Below the pieces are notes generated by a model. It was given only the letters and a program-made list of their open reading frames with translations, was not told the DNA's origin and did not search any database. From Oharaeibacter diazotrophicus (lineage in GTDB: Bacteria > Pseudomonadota > Alphaproteobacteria > Rhizobiales > Pleomorphomonadaceae), in the NCBI RefSeq assembly GCF_004362745.1, contig NZ_SNXY01000011.1:124001-188000 (forward strand): 64,000 bases of DNA, in the 5' to 3' direction. Positions 35,283 to 44,574 of the stretch are shown piece by piece. Made by a program: the position numbers and the translations under genes. Position 1 is the first letter of the stretch; each line of letters begins with the position of its first letter.

Positions 35283-36362
35283 TTGACCGCCTTCGCCGAG
35301 ATCGTCGAGCGCCGTGGCGCGATCCCGCTGTGCTGGGCCGGCAGCGGCATGCGCGCGGACTACGTCAACGTCGGCGACGCCCTGTCCCCGGTGATGGTGG
35401 CGCTGGTCTCCGGCCGGCCGATCGAGCGGGTGCCGTTCCGCTCGCGCGAGCCGCGGATGGCGGCGGTCGGCACCATCGGCCACGGCGTCGTCGGCGGCGA
35501 GGCCTGGGTCTGGGGCTCCGGCTCGTCCAACCTCGCCCGACCGAGCACCGGCGACCGCACGCCCTACGCGCCGCCGCCGGGCACGCGCCTCCACCTCGCC
35601 GCGACGCGCGGGCCGGTCTCGCGCGGGCTGCTCGGCGGGCGCGACGGCCCCGACCTCGACGGCGTGTTCGGCGATCCGGTCTGGCTGCTGCCGCGCTTCT
35701 ACGACCCGAAGATCGAGCGCACCGCCGAACTCGGCGTGATCGTGCACCTCTCCGAACTCGAGAGCCGCGCCCTCGACACCGGCACCCGCGAAGAGCTGAT
35801 CCGCTACCACGTGCCGCCCTCGCTCCGCGGGGCGGTCCGGATCATCAACACGATCTCGGCGCCGACCACCGCCGGCATCAAGGCCAAGCTCGACGAGATC
35901 CTCGCCTGCAAGCGGATCGTCTCGACCAGCCTGCACGGGCTCGTCTTCGCGGAATCCTACGGCATCCCCTGCCTGCACTTCCAGCAGAGCGCCCACGAGA
36001 TCGGGCCGGCGGTCTACCCGATGCGCAAGGGCGCCAACATCGACCTGCGCATCCTCGACCTCTACATGGGGCTGAAGGTGGAGAAGCTTCCGGTCTACAT
36101 GCAGCCCTTGTCGCTGCCGACCGACTGGGATAAGCTGATTCGGGTGGTCGACAAACGCTGGACGCCGCGGACCTTCGACGGCGACGCGCTGATCGCGGCC
36201 TTCCCGATGGCGACCGCGCCGGTGAGCGCGCCGGAGGGCGGCACGGTGTTCGACCTGCCGCTCGTGCGCGACATGCAGCTCCGCCACAGCTTCGACCTCC
36301 GCCACTGGCTGCGCCGCAGCGCGCCGGCCCGGCGGTTGGCGCGACTGATGCGGACGCGGTGA
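35283..36362 (+). CDS. Polysaccharide pyruvyltransferase-like protein
   Basis: A protein of about 359 residues. MRADYVNVGDALSPVMVALVSG, VGTIGHG, and a late IVSTSLHGLVFAESYGIP, which resembles the conserved SxRLH/SLHG motif of the family, point to polysaccharide pyruvyltransferases that add pyruvate ketals to exopolysaccharide sugars. The start is uncertain: TTG at 35283 keeps an ERRGAIPLCW leader, the next ATG is about 22 codons later. It begins a group with PAP2 and a GINT1-like protein, suggesting a surface glycan or lipid role. Confidence 0.75.
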   Translation: MTAFAEIVERRGAIPLCWAGSGMRADYVNVGDALSPVMVALVSGRPIERVPFRSREPRMAAVGTIGHGVVGGEAWVWGSGSSNLARPSTGDRTPYAPPPGTRLHLAATRGPVSRGLLGGRDGPDLDGVFGDPVWLLPRFYDPKIERTAELGVIVHLSELESRALDTGTREELIRYHVPPSLRGAVRIINTISAPTTAGIKAKLDEILACKRIVSTSLHGLVFAESYGIPCLHFQQSAHEIGPAVYPMRKGANIDLRILDLYMGLKVEKLPVYMQPLSLPTDWDKLIRVVDKRWTPRTFDGDALIAAFPMATAPVSAPEGGTVFDLPLVRDMQLRHSFDLRHWLRRSAPARRLARLMRTR

Positions 36363-36423
36363 GAACGGTCCGGCGCCACGTCGGACCCTTGCCGGCGCGC
36401 GCGCCCGCGCCCACGTTGACGCC

Positions 36424-37173
36424 ATGACCTCCGCCAGCGATCCCCACCCCGGCCGCGGTGCCCCGCGCGGCCTCCGCCGCCTCACCCTCCGCGTCCGCCG
36501 CGAGGGCCGCCTGCTCGCCGCCGGCTTCGTGCTGACGCTGTCGGCCTGGCTGTTCGTGGCGATCGCCGACGAGGTCGCCGAGGGCGACACCGGCGCCTTC
36601 GACCGCACGCTGCTGCTCGCCCTGCGCAATCCGGCCGACCCGACCGATCCGATCGGCCCGGCCTGGCTGGAGATCGCCGCGCGCGACCTCACCACCCTCG
36701 GCGGCTTCGCCGTGATCGGCCTGATCACCACGGTCGCGGTCGCCTTCCTGCTCCTGACCGGGCGCAAGGGCGCGGCGGGGCTGACCGTGCTGTCGATCGG
36801 CGGCGGCACGCTGCTGTCGACGGCGCTGAAGCAGTGGTTCGACCGGCCGCGGCCCGACCTCGTGCCACACGTGGTCGACGTCTACACCACGAGTTTTCCG
36901 AGCGGCCACGCCACCATGACCGCGATCGCCTATCTCACCCTCGGCGCGCTCCTGATGCGCGTGCTGCCGGAGCGCCGGCTCAAGGCCTTCGCCATGGGCA
37001 CCGCGGTCGCCATCGTGCTGATCGTCGGGGCGAGCCGGGTCTATCTCGGCGTCCACTGGCCGACCGACGTGCTGGCCGGCTGGGCCGTCGGCTTCGCCTG
37101 GGCGGCGGCGTGGTGGCTGGTGGTGGCGCTGCTGCAGCGGCGCGGCCGGATCGATTCCGACCGCGCGGAGTGA
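36424..37173 (+). CDS. PAP2 family phosphatase
   Basis: A 249-residue membrane protein with five to six helices. All three PAP2 motifs are present: KQWFDRPRPDL, PSGHAT and SRVYLGVHWPTD. The family dephosphorylates lipid phosphates such as phosphatidic acid, undecaprenyl pyrophosphate or lipid A. Substrate is not visible. It starts 61 bases after the preceding gene and 99 bases before the next. Confidence 0.92.
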   Translation: MTSASDPHPGRGAPRGLRRLTLRVRREGRLLAAGFVLTLSAWLFVAIADEVAEGDTGAFDRTLLLALRNPADPTDPIGPAWLEIAARDLTTLGGFAVIGLITTVAVAFLLLTGRKGAAGLTVLSIGGGTLLSTALKQWFDRPRPDLVPHVVDVYTTSFPSGHATMTAIAYLTLGALLMRVLPERRLKAFAMGTAVAIVLIVGASRVYLGVHWPTDVLAGWAVGFAWAAAWWLVVALLQRRGRIDSDRAE

Positions 37174-37272
37174 GGCCGGCGCCGGCCTCGCGCGGAACTT
37201 GTCGGACGAAGCGGTTGAACCCGGCCGCGAAATCGCCATAGTCCGTGCCGTTGGCCGGCCACCGGAGGATCC

Positions 37273-38760
37273 ATGTCGTTCGCGCTCGTGTTGCCGTCCC
37301 CTGCGGCCATGGTCTGGCACCGGGCCGCGGTGGACGCCGTGGCGGCGGCGACGGGCGAAGCGGTGCAGGTGGTGCGCGTCGCCGCGCCGCCGCTGCCGAC
37401 GCCGGTGCGGCTGCTGATCGAGCTCGAGCGGCTGGTGCGCGGCGTGCGCCCGGGGCATCCGGCGCTGCCCGACCCCGCGCCGCCCGCCGGCGAGGCCGCG
37501 GTCGCGGCCGGACGGCTGGCGATCGACCTCGCGGCCGGTCCGGCGACCGGGCGGCGGCTGGTGCTGCGCTGCGACGGCCTGCCGGTCGACCTCGGCGCCG
37601 CCGCGGCGATGACCGCGGGCACGACGCCGGTGCTGACGCTCGACCTCGAGGACGGCACCGAGCGCCGGCGGCTGGTGGCCTGGGCGGTGGCGGTGGAGAA
37701 CCGCTCGGTGTTCGTCGCCGGCCTTTCCAACATCTACGGCCGGGCGATCGACCTGGTGGCGCGCGCGGCGCGGCAGGTCGCGGCGGGACGGCCGGCGGAG
37801 GCGATCGACCTCGGGCCGGTCGCCACGCCCGGGCCGGCGGTCCGCGCCGGATCGGCGGCCGGGTTCATGGCGGCCTCGATCGCCAACGTCGCGACCCGGC
37901 GGCTCGGGCGGATGCTGCGGCTGAAGCCGGAATGGCACGTCGGCGTCCGCCCCGACGACGGTTCCGACGGGATCCCGGACCTCGCCGGGCGCCCTTTTCG
38001 GTTGATCCCCGACGACGGCGCCCGCTTTCTCGCCGACCCGTTCCCGGCGGCGCGCGACGGCCGGCGCGTGGTGTTCGTGGAGGAACTGCCGTTTTCCACC
38101 GGCAAGGGCGTGATCTCGTCGGTCGAGATCGCCGCCGACGGCACGCCGGGCGCGCTCCGGCCGGTGCTCGAACTCGACTGCCACCTCTCCTATCCCTACC
38201 TGCTGGAAGAGGACGGCACGCTCTACATGGTGCCGGAGACCTCGGGACGCGGCACGGTGGAACTGTGGCGTTGCATCGACTTTCCCGGCCGCTGGGAACT
38301 CGACACGGTCCTGATCTCCGGCTGCGACCTCTCGGACGCCTCGCCGATGCGCGACGGCGAGGGATGGGCGATGTTCGCCAACGGCCGGGCGCGCTGGTGC
38401 TCGACCTGGGACGCGGTCGAACTCTGGCGCGCCCCGGCGCTGCGCGGCCCGTGGCGGCGCTGCGGCGACGGCCCGTTCCTGGTCGACGTCCGCACGGCCC
38501 GGCCGGCCGGTGCGCCCTTCCACGTCGGCGGACGGGTCGTCCGCCCGGTGCAGGACAGCTCGGAACGCTACGGCGGCGCGCTCGCCTTCGCCGCCATGGA
38601 CGACCTCGGCGCCCGCCCGGCGCAGACCGTGGTGCGCCGGGTGCGCCCGGCCGCGCCGCTGCTCGGCCTGCACACCTGGAACCGCGGCGGCGGGCTCGAG
38701 GTGGTCGACGTGTTCGGGCCCCGGATACGGGGACCGGTCGTCGTGGCACGTCCGGATTGA
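37273..38760 (+). CDS. GINT1-like protein (glucosamine inositolphosphorylceramide transferase N-terminal type)
   Basis: A 495-residue protein. The C-terminal two-thirds, beginning at FLADPFPAARDGRRVVFVEE, through ISSVEIAADG, SYPYLLEEDGTLYMVPETS and CSTWDAVELWRAP, matches the five-bladed-propeller domain found in plant GINT1 and in bacterial homologues. Some bacterial members sit beside formyltransferase-like genes. The N-terminal third is an Ala/Arg-rich region that looks unlike any known domain. It probably acts in glycolipid or glycan assembly; activity is not proved. Confidence 0.7.
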   Translation: MSFALVLPSPAAMVWHRAAVDAVAAATGEAVQVVRVAAPPLPTPVRLLIELERLVRGVRPGHPALPDPAPPAGEAAVAAGRLAIDLAAGPATGRRLVLRCDGLPVDLGAAAAMTAGTTPVLTLDLEDGTERRRLVAWAVAVENRSVFVAGLSNIYGRAIDLVARAARQVAAGRPAEAIDLGPVATPGPAVRAGSAAGFMAASIANVATRRLGRMLRLKPEWHVGVRPDDGSDGIPDLAGRPFRLIPDDGARFLADPFPAARDGRRVVFVEELPFSTGKGVISSVEIAADGTPGALRPVLELDCHLSYPYLLEEDGTLYMVPETSGRGTVELWRCIDFPGRWELDTVLISGCDLSDASPMRDGEGWAMFANGRARWCSTWDAVELWRAPALRGPWRRCGDGPFLVDVRTARPAGAPFHVGGRVVRPVQDSSERYGGALAFAAMDDLGARPAQTVVRRVRPAAPLLGLHTWNRGGGLEVVDVFGPRIRGPVVVARPD

Positions 38761-38764
38761 CGGC

Positions 38765-38783
38765 TTTAAAACCGGAGTCTAAT
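38765..38783 (+). promoter_or_regulatory. Weak iron-control-like element upstream of bfd
   Basis: TTTAAAA at 38765-38771 and GTCTAAT at 38777-38783 resemble the two halves of the Irr box, but with a 5-base spacer and mismatches. An A/T-rich stretch with CTATAT follows to about 38796 and could include a promoter. Confidence 0.25.
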
Positions 38784-38857
38784 CATCAACTATATGCGGG
38801 CCGGTCGCATGGCGCGGCCGCCCGGCCGTCGTGCCGTCGTCAGCGGGTCCGGACCTC

Positions 38858-39106
38858 ATGATCGTCTGCCACTGCAACGTCATCACCGATCGCGACATTC
38901 GCCGCGCGGTCTTCGACCTGCTCTCCGCCGATCCCCACCGGCTGCTCACCCCCGGCCTCGTCTACATGACGCTCGGCCGGCGCGGGCGCTGCTGCGGCTG
39001 CTTCCCGAACGCGATCTCCGTGATCCGCGCCGCCGCCGCCGAATACGGCGGGACGCTGGTGGAGGAAACCGTCGACGCGGTGGATCGCGACCGCTCCGCC
39101 GCGTAA
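38858..39106 (+). CDS. bfd: Bacterioferritin-associated ferredoxin
   Basis: An 82-residue protein. MIVCHCN and GRCCGCF supply the four cysteines (CxC...CxxC) of the Bfd-type [2Fe-2S] cluster. Bfd reduces iron stored in bacterioferritin to release it. The start at 38858 gives the usual N-terminus. It is followed 111 bases later by bacterioferritin. Confidence 0.93.
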   Translation: MIVCHCNVITDRDIRRAVFDLLSADPHRLLTPGLVYMTLGRRGRCCGCFPNAISVIRAAAAEYGGTLVEETVDAVDRDRSAA

Positions 39107-39217
39107 GCTCTGTCGGTATCGGGGCCGGAACGGATCGACCGCCGTCGCCGTTGGTTCGGCGAAGGGGGGCGAGGGCCCCTGGACGGCTCGTGCCGGCGAC
39201 GGCGGATGGAGGTGGAG

Positions 39218-39700
39218 ATGCGTGGCAACGAGAAGGTGATCGAACGGCTGAACCAGGCGCTGTTCCTGGAGCTCGGTGCGGTCAACCAGTATTGGCTGCA
39301 CTACCGGCTGCTCGAGGACATGGGCTTCACCAAGCTCGCCGCCAAGGAGCGCCGCGAGTCGATCGAGGAGATGCAGCACGCCGACAAGCTGATCGCGCGC
39401 ATCATCTTCCTGGAAGGTCACCCGAACCTGCAGACGCTGGCGCCGCTCCGGATCGGGCAGACGCTGCGCGAAATTCTCGAGGCCGACCTCGCCGGCGAAC
39501 TCGAGGCGGTGAAGTCCTACAGCCGCTCCCGCGAGATCTGCCACGAAGAGGGCGACTACGTCTCGATGCAGCTGTTCGAGGAACTCTTGAAGGACGAGGA
39601 AGGCCACACCGACTTCCTCGAAACCCAGATCGCCCTGCTCGACAAGATCGGCGAGGAGCGCTACGGCCTGCTCAACGCCGACAGCGCCGACAAGGAGTGA
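39218..39700 (+). CDS. bfr: Bacterioferritin
   Basis: A 160-residue heme-binding ferritin. It carries heme-ligand Met at 52 and ferroxidase residues Glu18, Glu51 and His54 at the normal places, with matching residues later in the chain. The ATG at 39218 follows GGAGG (39208-39212) with a 5-base gap and gives the standard MRGNEKVI start. The ATG at 39206 is less likely. It stores iron as ferric mineral. Confidence 0.97.
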   Translation: MRGNEKVIERLNQALFLELGAVNQYWLHYRLLEDMGFTKLAAKERRESIEEMQHADKLIARIIFLEGHPNLQTLAPLRIGQTLREILEADLAGELEAVKSYSRSREICHEEGDYVSMQLFEELLKDEEGHTDFLETQIALLDKIGEERYGLLNADSADKE

Positions 39701-39841
39701 CACCGGTTCCGCACGCGACCGGATCTGTCGGGTCGCGTGCGGGATTTCGGCCCTGCGGGCGGCGCCCGCTCAGGCCGGCCCGCCGGGGAGCGGGAGGGCT
39801 TCCCGCGCCCCGGTGCCCCTTCGGCCGGCCGGGGGCCGGCG

Positions 39842-40150
39842 TCAGCGCGGCACCCAGCGGCACTGCTGCTCGCGGACACGGACGACCTTGTAGACACGGC
39901 CCCAGTCGTCGCGGAACTTGCGGGTGACCCAGCCGGGACGGCAGACCCGGACCATCGGCGGCGGGTCGTTGCGCCAGCCGCCGCGGTAGTAGACCGGCGG
40001 CGGGGGCGGCGGCGCGCGCCAGCCCCAGCGCGGCTCGGGATCGCCGAAGCGGAAGCCGAAGCTGAAGCCGTCGGCCGCGGCCGGCAGGACGGTGGCGGCG
40101 AGCGCCGCGACGGCGATCACGCCGGTACGCAGGCTGCGGACGTCGATCAT
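39842..40150 (-). CDS. Small secreted proline-rich protein
   Basis: A 102-residue protein with a signal peptide (MIDVRSLRTGVIAVAALAATVLPAAA). The mature part holds a Pro-rich run then VCRPGWVTRKFRDDWGRVYKVVRVREQQCRWVPR. The Cys-x-PGW...VYKVVRVR...C pattern is common in small envelope proteins of rhizobia, with no known role. The start at 40150 has AGGAG upstream. A repeat-like GC-rich tract lies between it and bfr. Confidence 0.7.
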   Translation of the reverse strand: MIDVRSLRTGVIAVAALAATVLPAAADGFSFGFRFGDPEPRWGWRAPPPPPPVYYRGGWRNDPPPMVRVCRPGWVTRKFRDDWGRVYKVVRVREQQCRWVPR

Positions 40151-40366
40151 GACCGGATCTCCTCTCGAGTCGATGGCGGCCTTCCGGCCGGCGCCTGGCG
40201 GTGCTCCGCGCCGGGAACCGGGGCGAAGCGGGCGCCGGGGAGCCGGCGTCGTGGGACCATGGATAGGCCGCCCGCGCTGAACCCGGTCCGAACCCGGCAT
40301 TCAGGAATCGTTCAGCCGGAGGGGGCAGGGTCGGACCGAGACGAACCTTCGCCGGAGCCGCCCCCG

Positions 40367-41314
40367 ATGTCGCCGGACCCCGCCTTCCTGGTCGTGATGG
40401 CGCCCGACCTCGCCGACGCCGTCGCGGGCTGGCGGACGGGACTCGCGGCGGTGCGGCGGATGTCGCCGAAGACCGTCGAGGCCTACGGCCGCGACGTCGA
40501 GCAGTTCTGCCGCTTCCTCACAGGCCATCTCGGCGAGCCGCCGGGCGTTCCCGCCGTCGTCGGCCTCGCGCCGTCCGACTTCCGCGCCTTCCTGGCCGAC
40601 CGCCGCCGCGACGGCGCGGGTGCGGCGACGCTTGGGCGCGGCATGGCCGGGGTGCGCTCGCTGATCCGTCATCTCGAACGGGAAGGGCTCGGCTCCAGCG
40701 CCGCCGCCGCGGCGGTGCGGACGCCGAAGCTGGCGCGGCGGCTGCCGCGGCCGCTGCCGGTCGCCGACGCGCTGGCGGTGGTGGCGCCGGAGCGCCAGCT
40801 CGCCTCCGACGCCTGGGTCGCCGCGCGCGACGCCGCGGTGCTGGCGCTGCTCTACGGCTCGGGCCTGCGCATCTCCGAGGCGCTCGGGCTGACGCGGGCC
40901 GACCGCGCCGCGATCGACGCCGGCGCCATCCGCGTCACCGGCAAGGGCGGGCGGACGCGGGTCGTGCCGGTGCTGCCGAAGGTGGCGGCGGCGGTGGCCG
41001 ACTACGTCGCGGCCTGTCCCTGGACGCCGGCCGAGGACGGGCCGCTGTTCGTCGGCGAGAAGGGCGGGCCGCTGGCCGCGCGGGTGGTGCAGCGCGCCAT
41101 GGAGCGGCTGCGCGGTGCCCTCGGCCTGCCGGCCTCGGCGACGCCGCACGCGCTCAGGCACTCCTTCGCCACCCATCTGCTCGGCGCCGGCGGCGACTTG
41201 CGCACGATCCAGGAGTTGCTCGGCCACGCCAGCCTCGGCACCACCCAGATGTACACCGCCGTCGACGCCGACCGCCTGATGAAGGCCTGGGCCGAGGCGC
41301 ACCCGCGCGCGTGA
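40367..41314 (+). CDS. xerC: Tyrosine recombinase XerC
   Basis: A 315-residue recombinase with an N-terminal SAM-like DNA-binding domain (about 15-110) and a catalytic domain. Catalytic residues are visible: Arg in GSGLRISEALGL, Lys in TGKGGRTR, HALRHSFATHLL, LGHASL, and Tyr in TTQMYTAV. It acts with XerD at dif to resolve chromosome dimers. There is no neighbouring integrase context, so a housekeeping role is favoured. The start at 40367 is chosen over 40397 because of GGAG upstream; both are possible. Confidence 0.88.
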   Translation: MSPDPAFLVVMAPDLADAVAGWRTGLAAVRRMSPKTVEAYGRDVEQFCRFLTGHLGEPPGVPAVVGLAPSDFRAFLADRRRDGAGAATLGRGMAGVRSLIRHLEREGLGSSAAAAAVRTPKLARRLPRPLPVADALAVVAPERQLASDAWVAARDAAVLALLYGSGLRISEALGLTRADRAAIDAGAIRVTGKGGRTRVVPVLPKVAAAVADYVAACPWTPAEDGPLFVGEKGGPLAARVVQRAMERLRGALGLPASATPHALRHSFATHLLGAGGDLRTIQELLGHASLGTTQMYTAVDADRLMKAWAEAHPRA

Positions 41315-41362
41315 CGCGGGTGCGCGGGGATCGGGCCGCCGGGCCCGGTCCCATACCGGTTT

Positions 41363-41470
41363 CGCAAAGCCCCGACTCGCCGGGACTTTGCGCGGTTTCG
41401 GCCATCCGGCCGGCGTCCATCCGGCGCACCTCGCCCACAACGCTCCGACTCGAGGTCGGAACGTCGCGAG
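41363..41470 (+). repeat. Multi-hairpin intergenic repeat, copy D
   Basis: An outer stem at 41363-41392 of the CGCAAAG/CTTTGCG type with one mismatch pair, a middle CGGCC-type region, and a stem at about 41444-41460. It is close to the stop of the gene at 41478 and lies 48 bases from the xerC stop, so it could terminate transcripts from both sides. It has the same orientation as B and C. Confidence 0.65.
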
Positions 41471-41477
41471 CCCGGTG

Positions 41478-41945
41478 TCAGTTGCGATAGCCGCCGAAGC
41501 TCATCAGGACCTCCTTGCCGACGGTCCGGTTGACCGCGGTCGCGGCGAACATGTTGACCTGGTCGTCGGTGCGGCCGCGCACGGTCATGCCGGTCCGGCC
41601 GCCCTTGGTGTCGGTGAAGACGAAGTTGCCGGTGAGCTTGCACACCGAACTCAGCGCCAGCTTGCCCGAGAGCGTGCCGGCGGTGTCGATGGCGAGCGTG
41701 CCGAGCGTCACCGGGCCGATCGGGGTGACGGCGGTGAGCGCCGCGGACGAGCCCGGCAGGGTCGCGCCCTCGCACTTGGCGGCCGGGAAGCTGCCGTCGG
41801 CACCGACGGTCGCGACGCAGTTGAACAGGCCCGCCGTGATCGACCACGAGCCCGCCAGTCTGGCGGTGTTGCAGGCGGCGGTGGCGGGGGCGGCGAGCGC
41901 GAGCGCCAGGGCGGCGGCGAGCGGAAGCGAAGCGAACGGACGCAT
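41478..41945 (-). CDS. Secreted hypothetical protein
   Basis: A 155-residue protein with a signal peptide (MRPFASLPLAAALALALAAPATAA). Cysteines at CNTARLAG, NCVATV, KCEGATL and VCKLTG form a regular pattern, and the sequence is Gly/Thr-rich with alternating strands, suggesting a small beta-barrel-like exported protein. No family was recognised. The start at 41945 has AGGAGG upstream. Confidence 0.7.
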   Translation of the reverse strand: MRPFASLPLAAALALALAAPATAACNTARLAGSWSITAGLFNCVATVGADGSFPAAKCEGATLPGSSAALTAVTPIGPVTLGTLAIDTAGTLSGKLALSSVCKLTGNFVFTDTKGGRTGMTVRGRTDDQVNMFAATAVNRTVGKEVLMSFGGYRN

Positions 41946-42405
41946 GGGTTTCCTCCTGTGGTACCGGTCCCGCACCGTGCCGAGCGATCGGGCCGATGCG
42001 GCATCGCGGTCCTTCGGCCGGTGCGCCGTCGGGTGCTCCTCGCGCGCGACGGCAAGACCGGCGGTCGGACCTCCTCGGAGCCGCCTGTGGGCCGCGACGT
42101 CACGAAACCCCGACGGCGGCCGGTCCGGGCGACGAGCCACGAGGACCGGCCGCTCCGGGACGTCGTCGGCCGGCGCGGGGGATGGTTTCTTGTCGTTGGA
42201 TTTCGCCGGCAGGCGAGCTCCGACGCTTCCGAGCATATGTTTCCTCGACGTTTCCGGCCTTGATCCATCGCAATCGCGTGAAGCGGCGACCGCCGGCCGC
42301 GGCCCGGCTTGCGGCGGCGCGGCCGGGCGTGCTACCCGGCCCGGAGGCTCCCGCCCCCGGACCCCGGGTGCCGAGCCGGGGGGCGCCAGCCGAGGATTCC
42401 GCCCG
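41946..42405. other. Long divergent intergenic spacer
   Basis: This 460-base region lies between a minus-strand secreted-protein gene and the plus-strand EamA gene. No reading frame stands out. It contains a GC-rich imperfect hairpin around 42355-42382 near the EamA start and a modestly A/T-rich patch around 42185-42250. It likely carries both promoters. Confidence 0.5.
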
Positions 42406-43341
42406 ATGTCCGCTCCCTCCGCCACCGCCGTGCCGCGGCCGGCCGTGCCGCTCGCCGGCTACCTGCTCGCCGCCGCGGGCGCGATCCTGTTCTCGGCCAA
42501 GGGCGTGCTGATCAAGCTCGCCTACGGCGGCTCGGTCGACGCGATCACGCTGCTGACGCTGCGGATGGCGCTGTCGGCGCCGGTGTTCGTCACGATCGGG
42601 TTGGTCACCTACGCGCGCGCGCGCCGGCGCGGCGCCGCGGCGCCGGCGGTCGGCGACCTCCTGAAGGCGATCGGGGTCGGCCTCGTCGGCTACTGGTTCG
42701 CCAGCTACACCGACTTCAAGGGCCTCGAGACGCTGTCGCCGCAGTTCGAGCGACTGATCCTGTTCACCTATCCGCTGTTCGTGGTGCTGTTCGGCGCGGC
42801 GCTGTTCGGCCTGCCGTTCCGGCGCGCCTCGCTCGGCGCCTTCGCCGTCAGCTACGCCGGCCTCGCGCTGATCTTCCTGACCGACGTCGGCGACCAGGGC
42901 GCGGCGGTGGCGGTCGGTGTCGCGTGGGTGCTGTCGTCGGCGGTGGCCTTCGCGCTCTACCAGCTGCTGGCCAAGCCGGTGATCGGCCGGCTCGGCGCAC
43001 CGCTGTTCACCTCGGTGGCGATGAGCGGGGCGGCGCTCGGCACCGGGCTGCAGTTCGTCGCGACGCGCCCGCTGTCCGACCTCGCCGTGTCCGCGCCGGT
43101 GTTCCAGGCGGCGCTGGCGATCGCGATCGGCGCGACCGTGCTGCCGACCTACCTGATGAACGCGGCGCTGTCGCGGATCTCGGCCCAGGCCAACGCGGTG
43201 ATCGGGACACTGAGCCCGGTGGCGACGCTGATCCTGGCGGTGCTGGTGCTCGGCGAGACCGTCACCGTCGCCGACGTGGTGGGGACGGCGATGGTGGTCG
43301 GCGGCGTCGGGCTGTTCACCCTGCTCGACCGTCGAGGCTGA
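42406..43341 (+). CDS. EamA-family (DMT superfamily) transporter
   Basis: A 311-residue protein with ten hydrophobic helices arranged as two EamA repeats (about 20-150 and 165-305). A late motif AQANAVIGTLSPVATLILAVLVLGETVTVADVVGTAMVVGGV fits the second EamA repeat. Substrate is unknown; this family often exports metabolites. The stop overlaps the convergent acyltransferase gene by 26 bases. Confidence 0.9.
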   Translation: MSAPSATAVPRPAVPLAGYLLAAAGAILFSAKGVLIKLAYGGSVDAITLLTLRMALSAPVFVTIGLVTYARARRRGAAAPAVGDLLKAIGVGLVGYWFASYTDFKGLETLSPQFERLILFTYPLFVVLFGAALFGLPFRRASLGAFAVSYAGLALIFLTDVGDQGAAVAVGVAWVLSSAVAFALYQLLAKPVIGRLGAPLFTSVAMSGAALGTGLQFVATRPLSDLAVSAPVFQAALAIAIGATVLPTYLMNAALSRISAQANAVIGTLSPVATLILAVLVLGETVTVADVVGTAMVVGGVGLFTLLDRRG

Positions 43342-44407
43342 CCGCGCCGCCGGCGGCGCGTGCCGGTCGTCCGAGGTCGAAATAGTGCGAGCGGCGCTGG
43401 GTGCCGAAGCCGATCCAGCGCGCCAACGGGCGGCCGAGGGCGGCGTCGGCCCGGAGCACCGCGGCATAGGCGAGCGTCGGCCCGACGACGCCGGCGACGA
43501 TCGCGGCGACGAGCAGCGTGCCGGGCGACAGCAGGCCGAGGCGCTCCAAGGCGAGCCGAGCGACGGCGCCGAACAGGGTGTGGGTCAGGAAGATCGCCAG
43601 CGAGGCCTCGCCGACGAAGCCGGCGAGGCGGCCGGCAAGCCCGCCGGGGGCGCAGATCAGCACCGTGCCGATCAGGGTGAAGACGCCGGCGAAGGCGATC
43701 AGGGTGCGGACCGGGCCGAAGTCCGCGTCGACCGCGGCGGGATCGAGCACCATGGCGCCGAGCCAGACCACCTCGGCCACGAGCGTCAGGAGGACGAGGG
43801 CGCGGCCGCGGATCTCGGGCGCCTCGTGCACGGCGACGACGCCGACGCCGTAGAAGGCGGCCCAGAAGAACAGGTAGGTGTCGACCACCGGGCCGCCGGC
43901 GGCGGGCAGGCCGACGAAGGCGGCCACGAGCGGGACCAGGATCGCCAGCCGGCGCGCCAGGGCGCTGCCGGTCGCCTCGACGCCGATCCAGACGATGCGC
44001 AGGATGGCGAGGGTGTAGAGGAACCAGAAATGGTCGATCGGCTGCCACAGGATGGCGAAGGGCGAGCCGGTGACGGGAGCGTTGACCGCGTCGGCGAAGC
44101 CGGTCTTGAGCGCGACCCAGACCGACGACCAGATCAGATAGGGCAGGACGATGCCCCAGAACAGCGCCTGCAGCGCGGCGGCGACGCCCTTGCGGCGGCC
44201 GAGACCCTGGGTCATGCCGGCCAGCATGAAGAACAGCGGCATGTGGAAGGAGTAGATCGCGTCGTCGAGCGCGACGAGCCAGTCGGCGGTCGGCAGGCCG
44301 CTGCGGTCGAGCGAGCGGATCGCGTGCCCGGCGACCACGAGCAGGATGCCGGCGGCGCGGACGTGGTCGAGCCAGGCGAGGCGGGAGGCGGGAGGCGTCG
44401 TCGGCAT
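43316..44407 (-). CDS. Acyltransferase 3 family membrane protein
   Basis: A 363-residue integral membrane protein. LAWLDHVRAAGILLVVAGHAIRSL holds the typical D-x-x-R-A...H start, followed by FHMPLFFMLAGMTQG. About ten helices follow. The probable role is O-acylation of a surface polymer or lipid. The start at 44407 follows AAGGA. Its 3' end overlaps the EamA gene tail to tail. Confidence 0.87.
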   Translation of the reverse strand: MPTTPPASRLAWLDHVRAAGILLVVAGHAIRSLDRSGLPTADWLVALDDAIYSFHMPLFFMLAGMTQGLGRRKGVAAALQALFWGIVLPYLIWSSVWVALKTGFADAVNAPVTGSPFAILWQPIDHFWFLYTLAILRIVWIGVEATGSALARRLAILVPLVAAFVGLPAAGGPVVDTYLFFWAAFYGVGVVAVHEAPEIRGRALVLLTLVAEVVWLGAMVLDPAAVDADFGPVRTLIAFAGVFTLIGTVLICAPGGLAGRLAGFVGEASLAIFLTHTLFGAVARLALERLGLLSPGTLLVAAIVAGVVGPTLAYAAVLRADAALGRPLARWIGFGTQRRSHYFDLGRPARAAGGAVSLDGRAG

Positions 44408-44574
44408 GTCCGGTCCTTCGGTTCGGGACCAGCTTGTCGGCCAAACCTCACCGGTTCCTTGCGCCGTTTCTCCAAATCCGAGGGCAATTCGAGAAAATTG
44501 GAACGGATTCGTATCCGTGGATGTCCGGACGGCAGAATCGCCGGGAATGCCGGCAGTCGGGACCCCGGGCGAGG

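Noticed and set aside
40367-41314. XerC-like recombinase as evidence of an integrated mobile element
   Set aside because: The protein matches the housekeeping XerC type, no attachment-site repeats or phage genes surround it, and GC content is normal.
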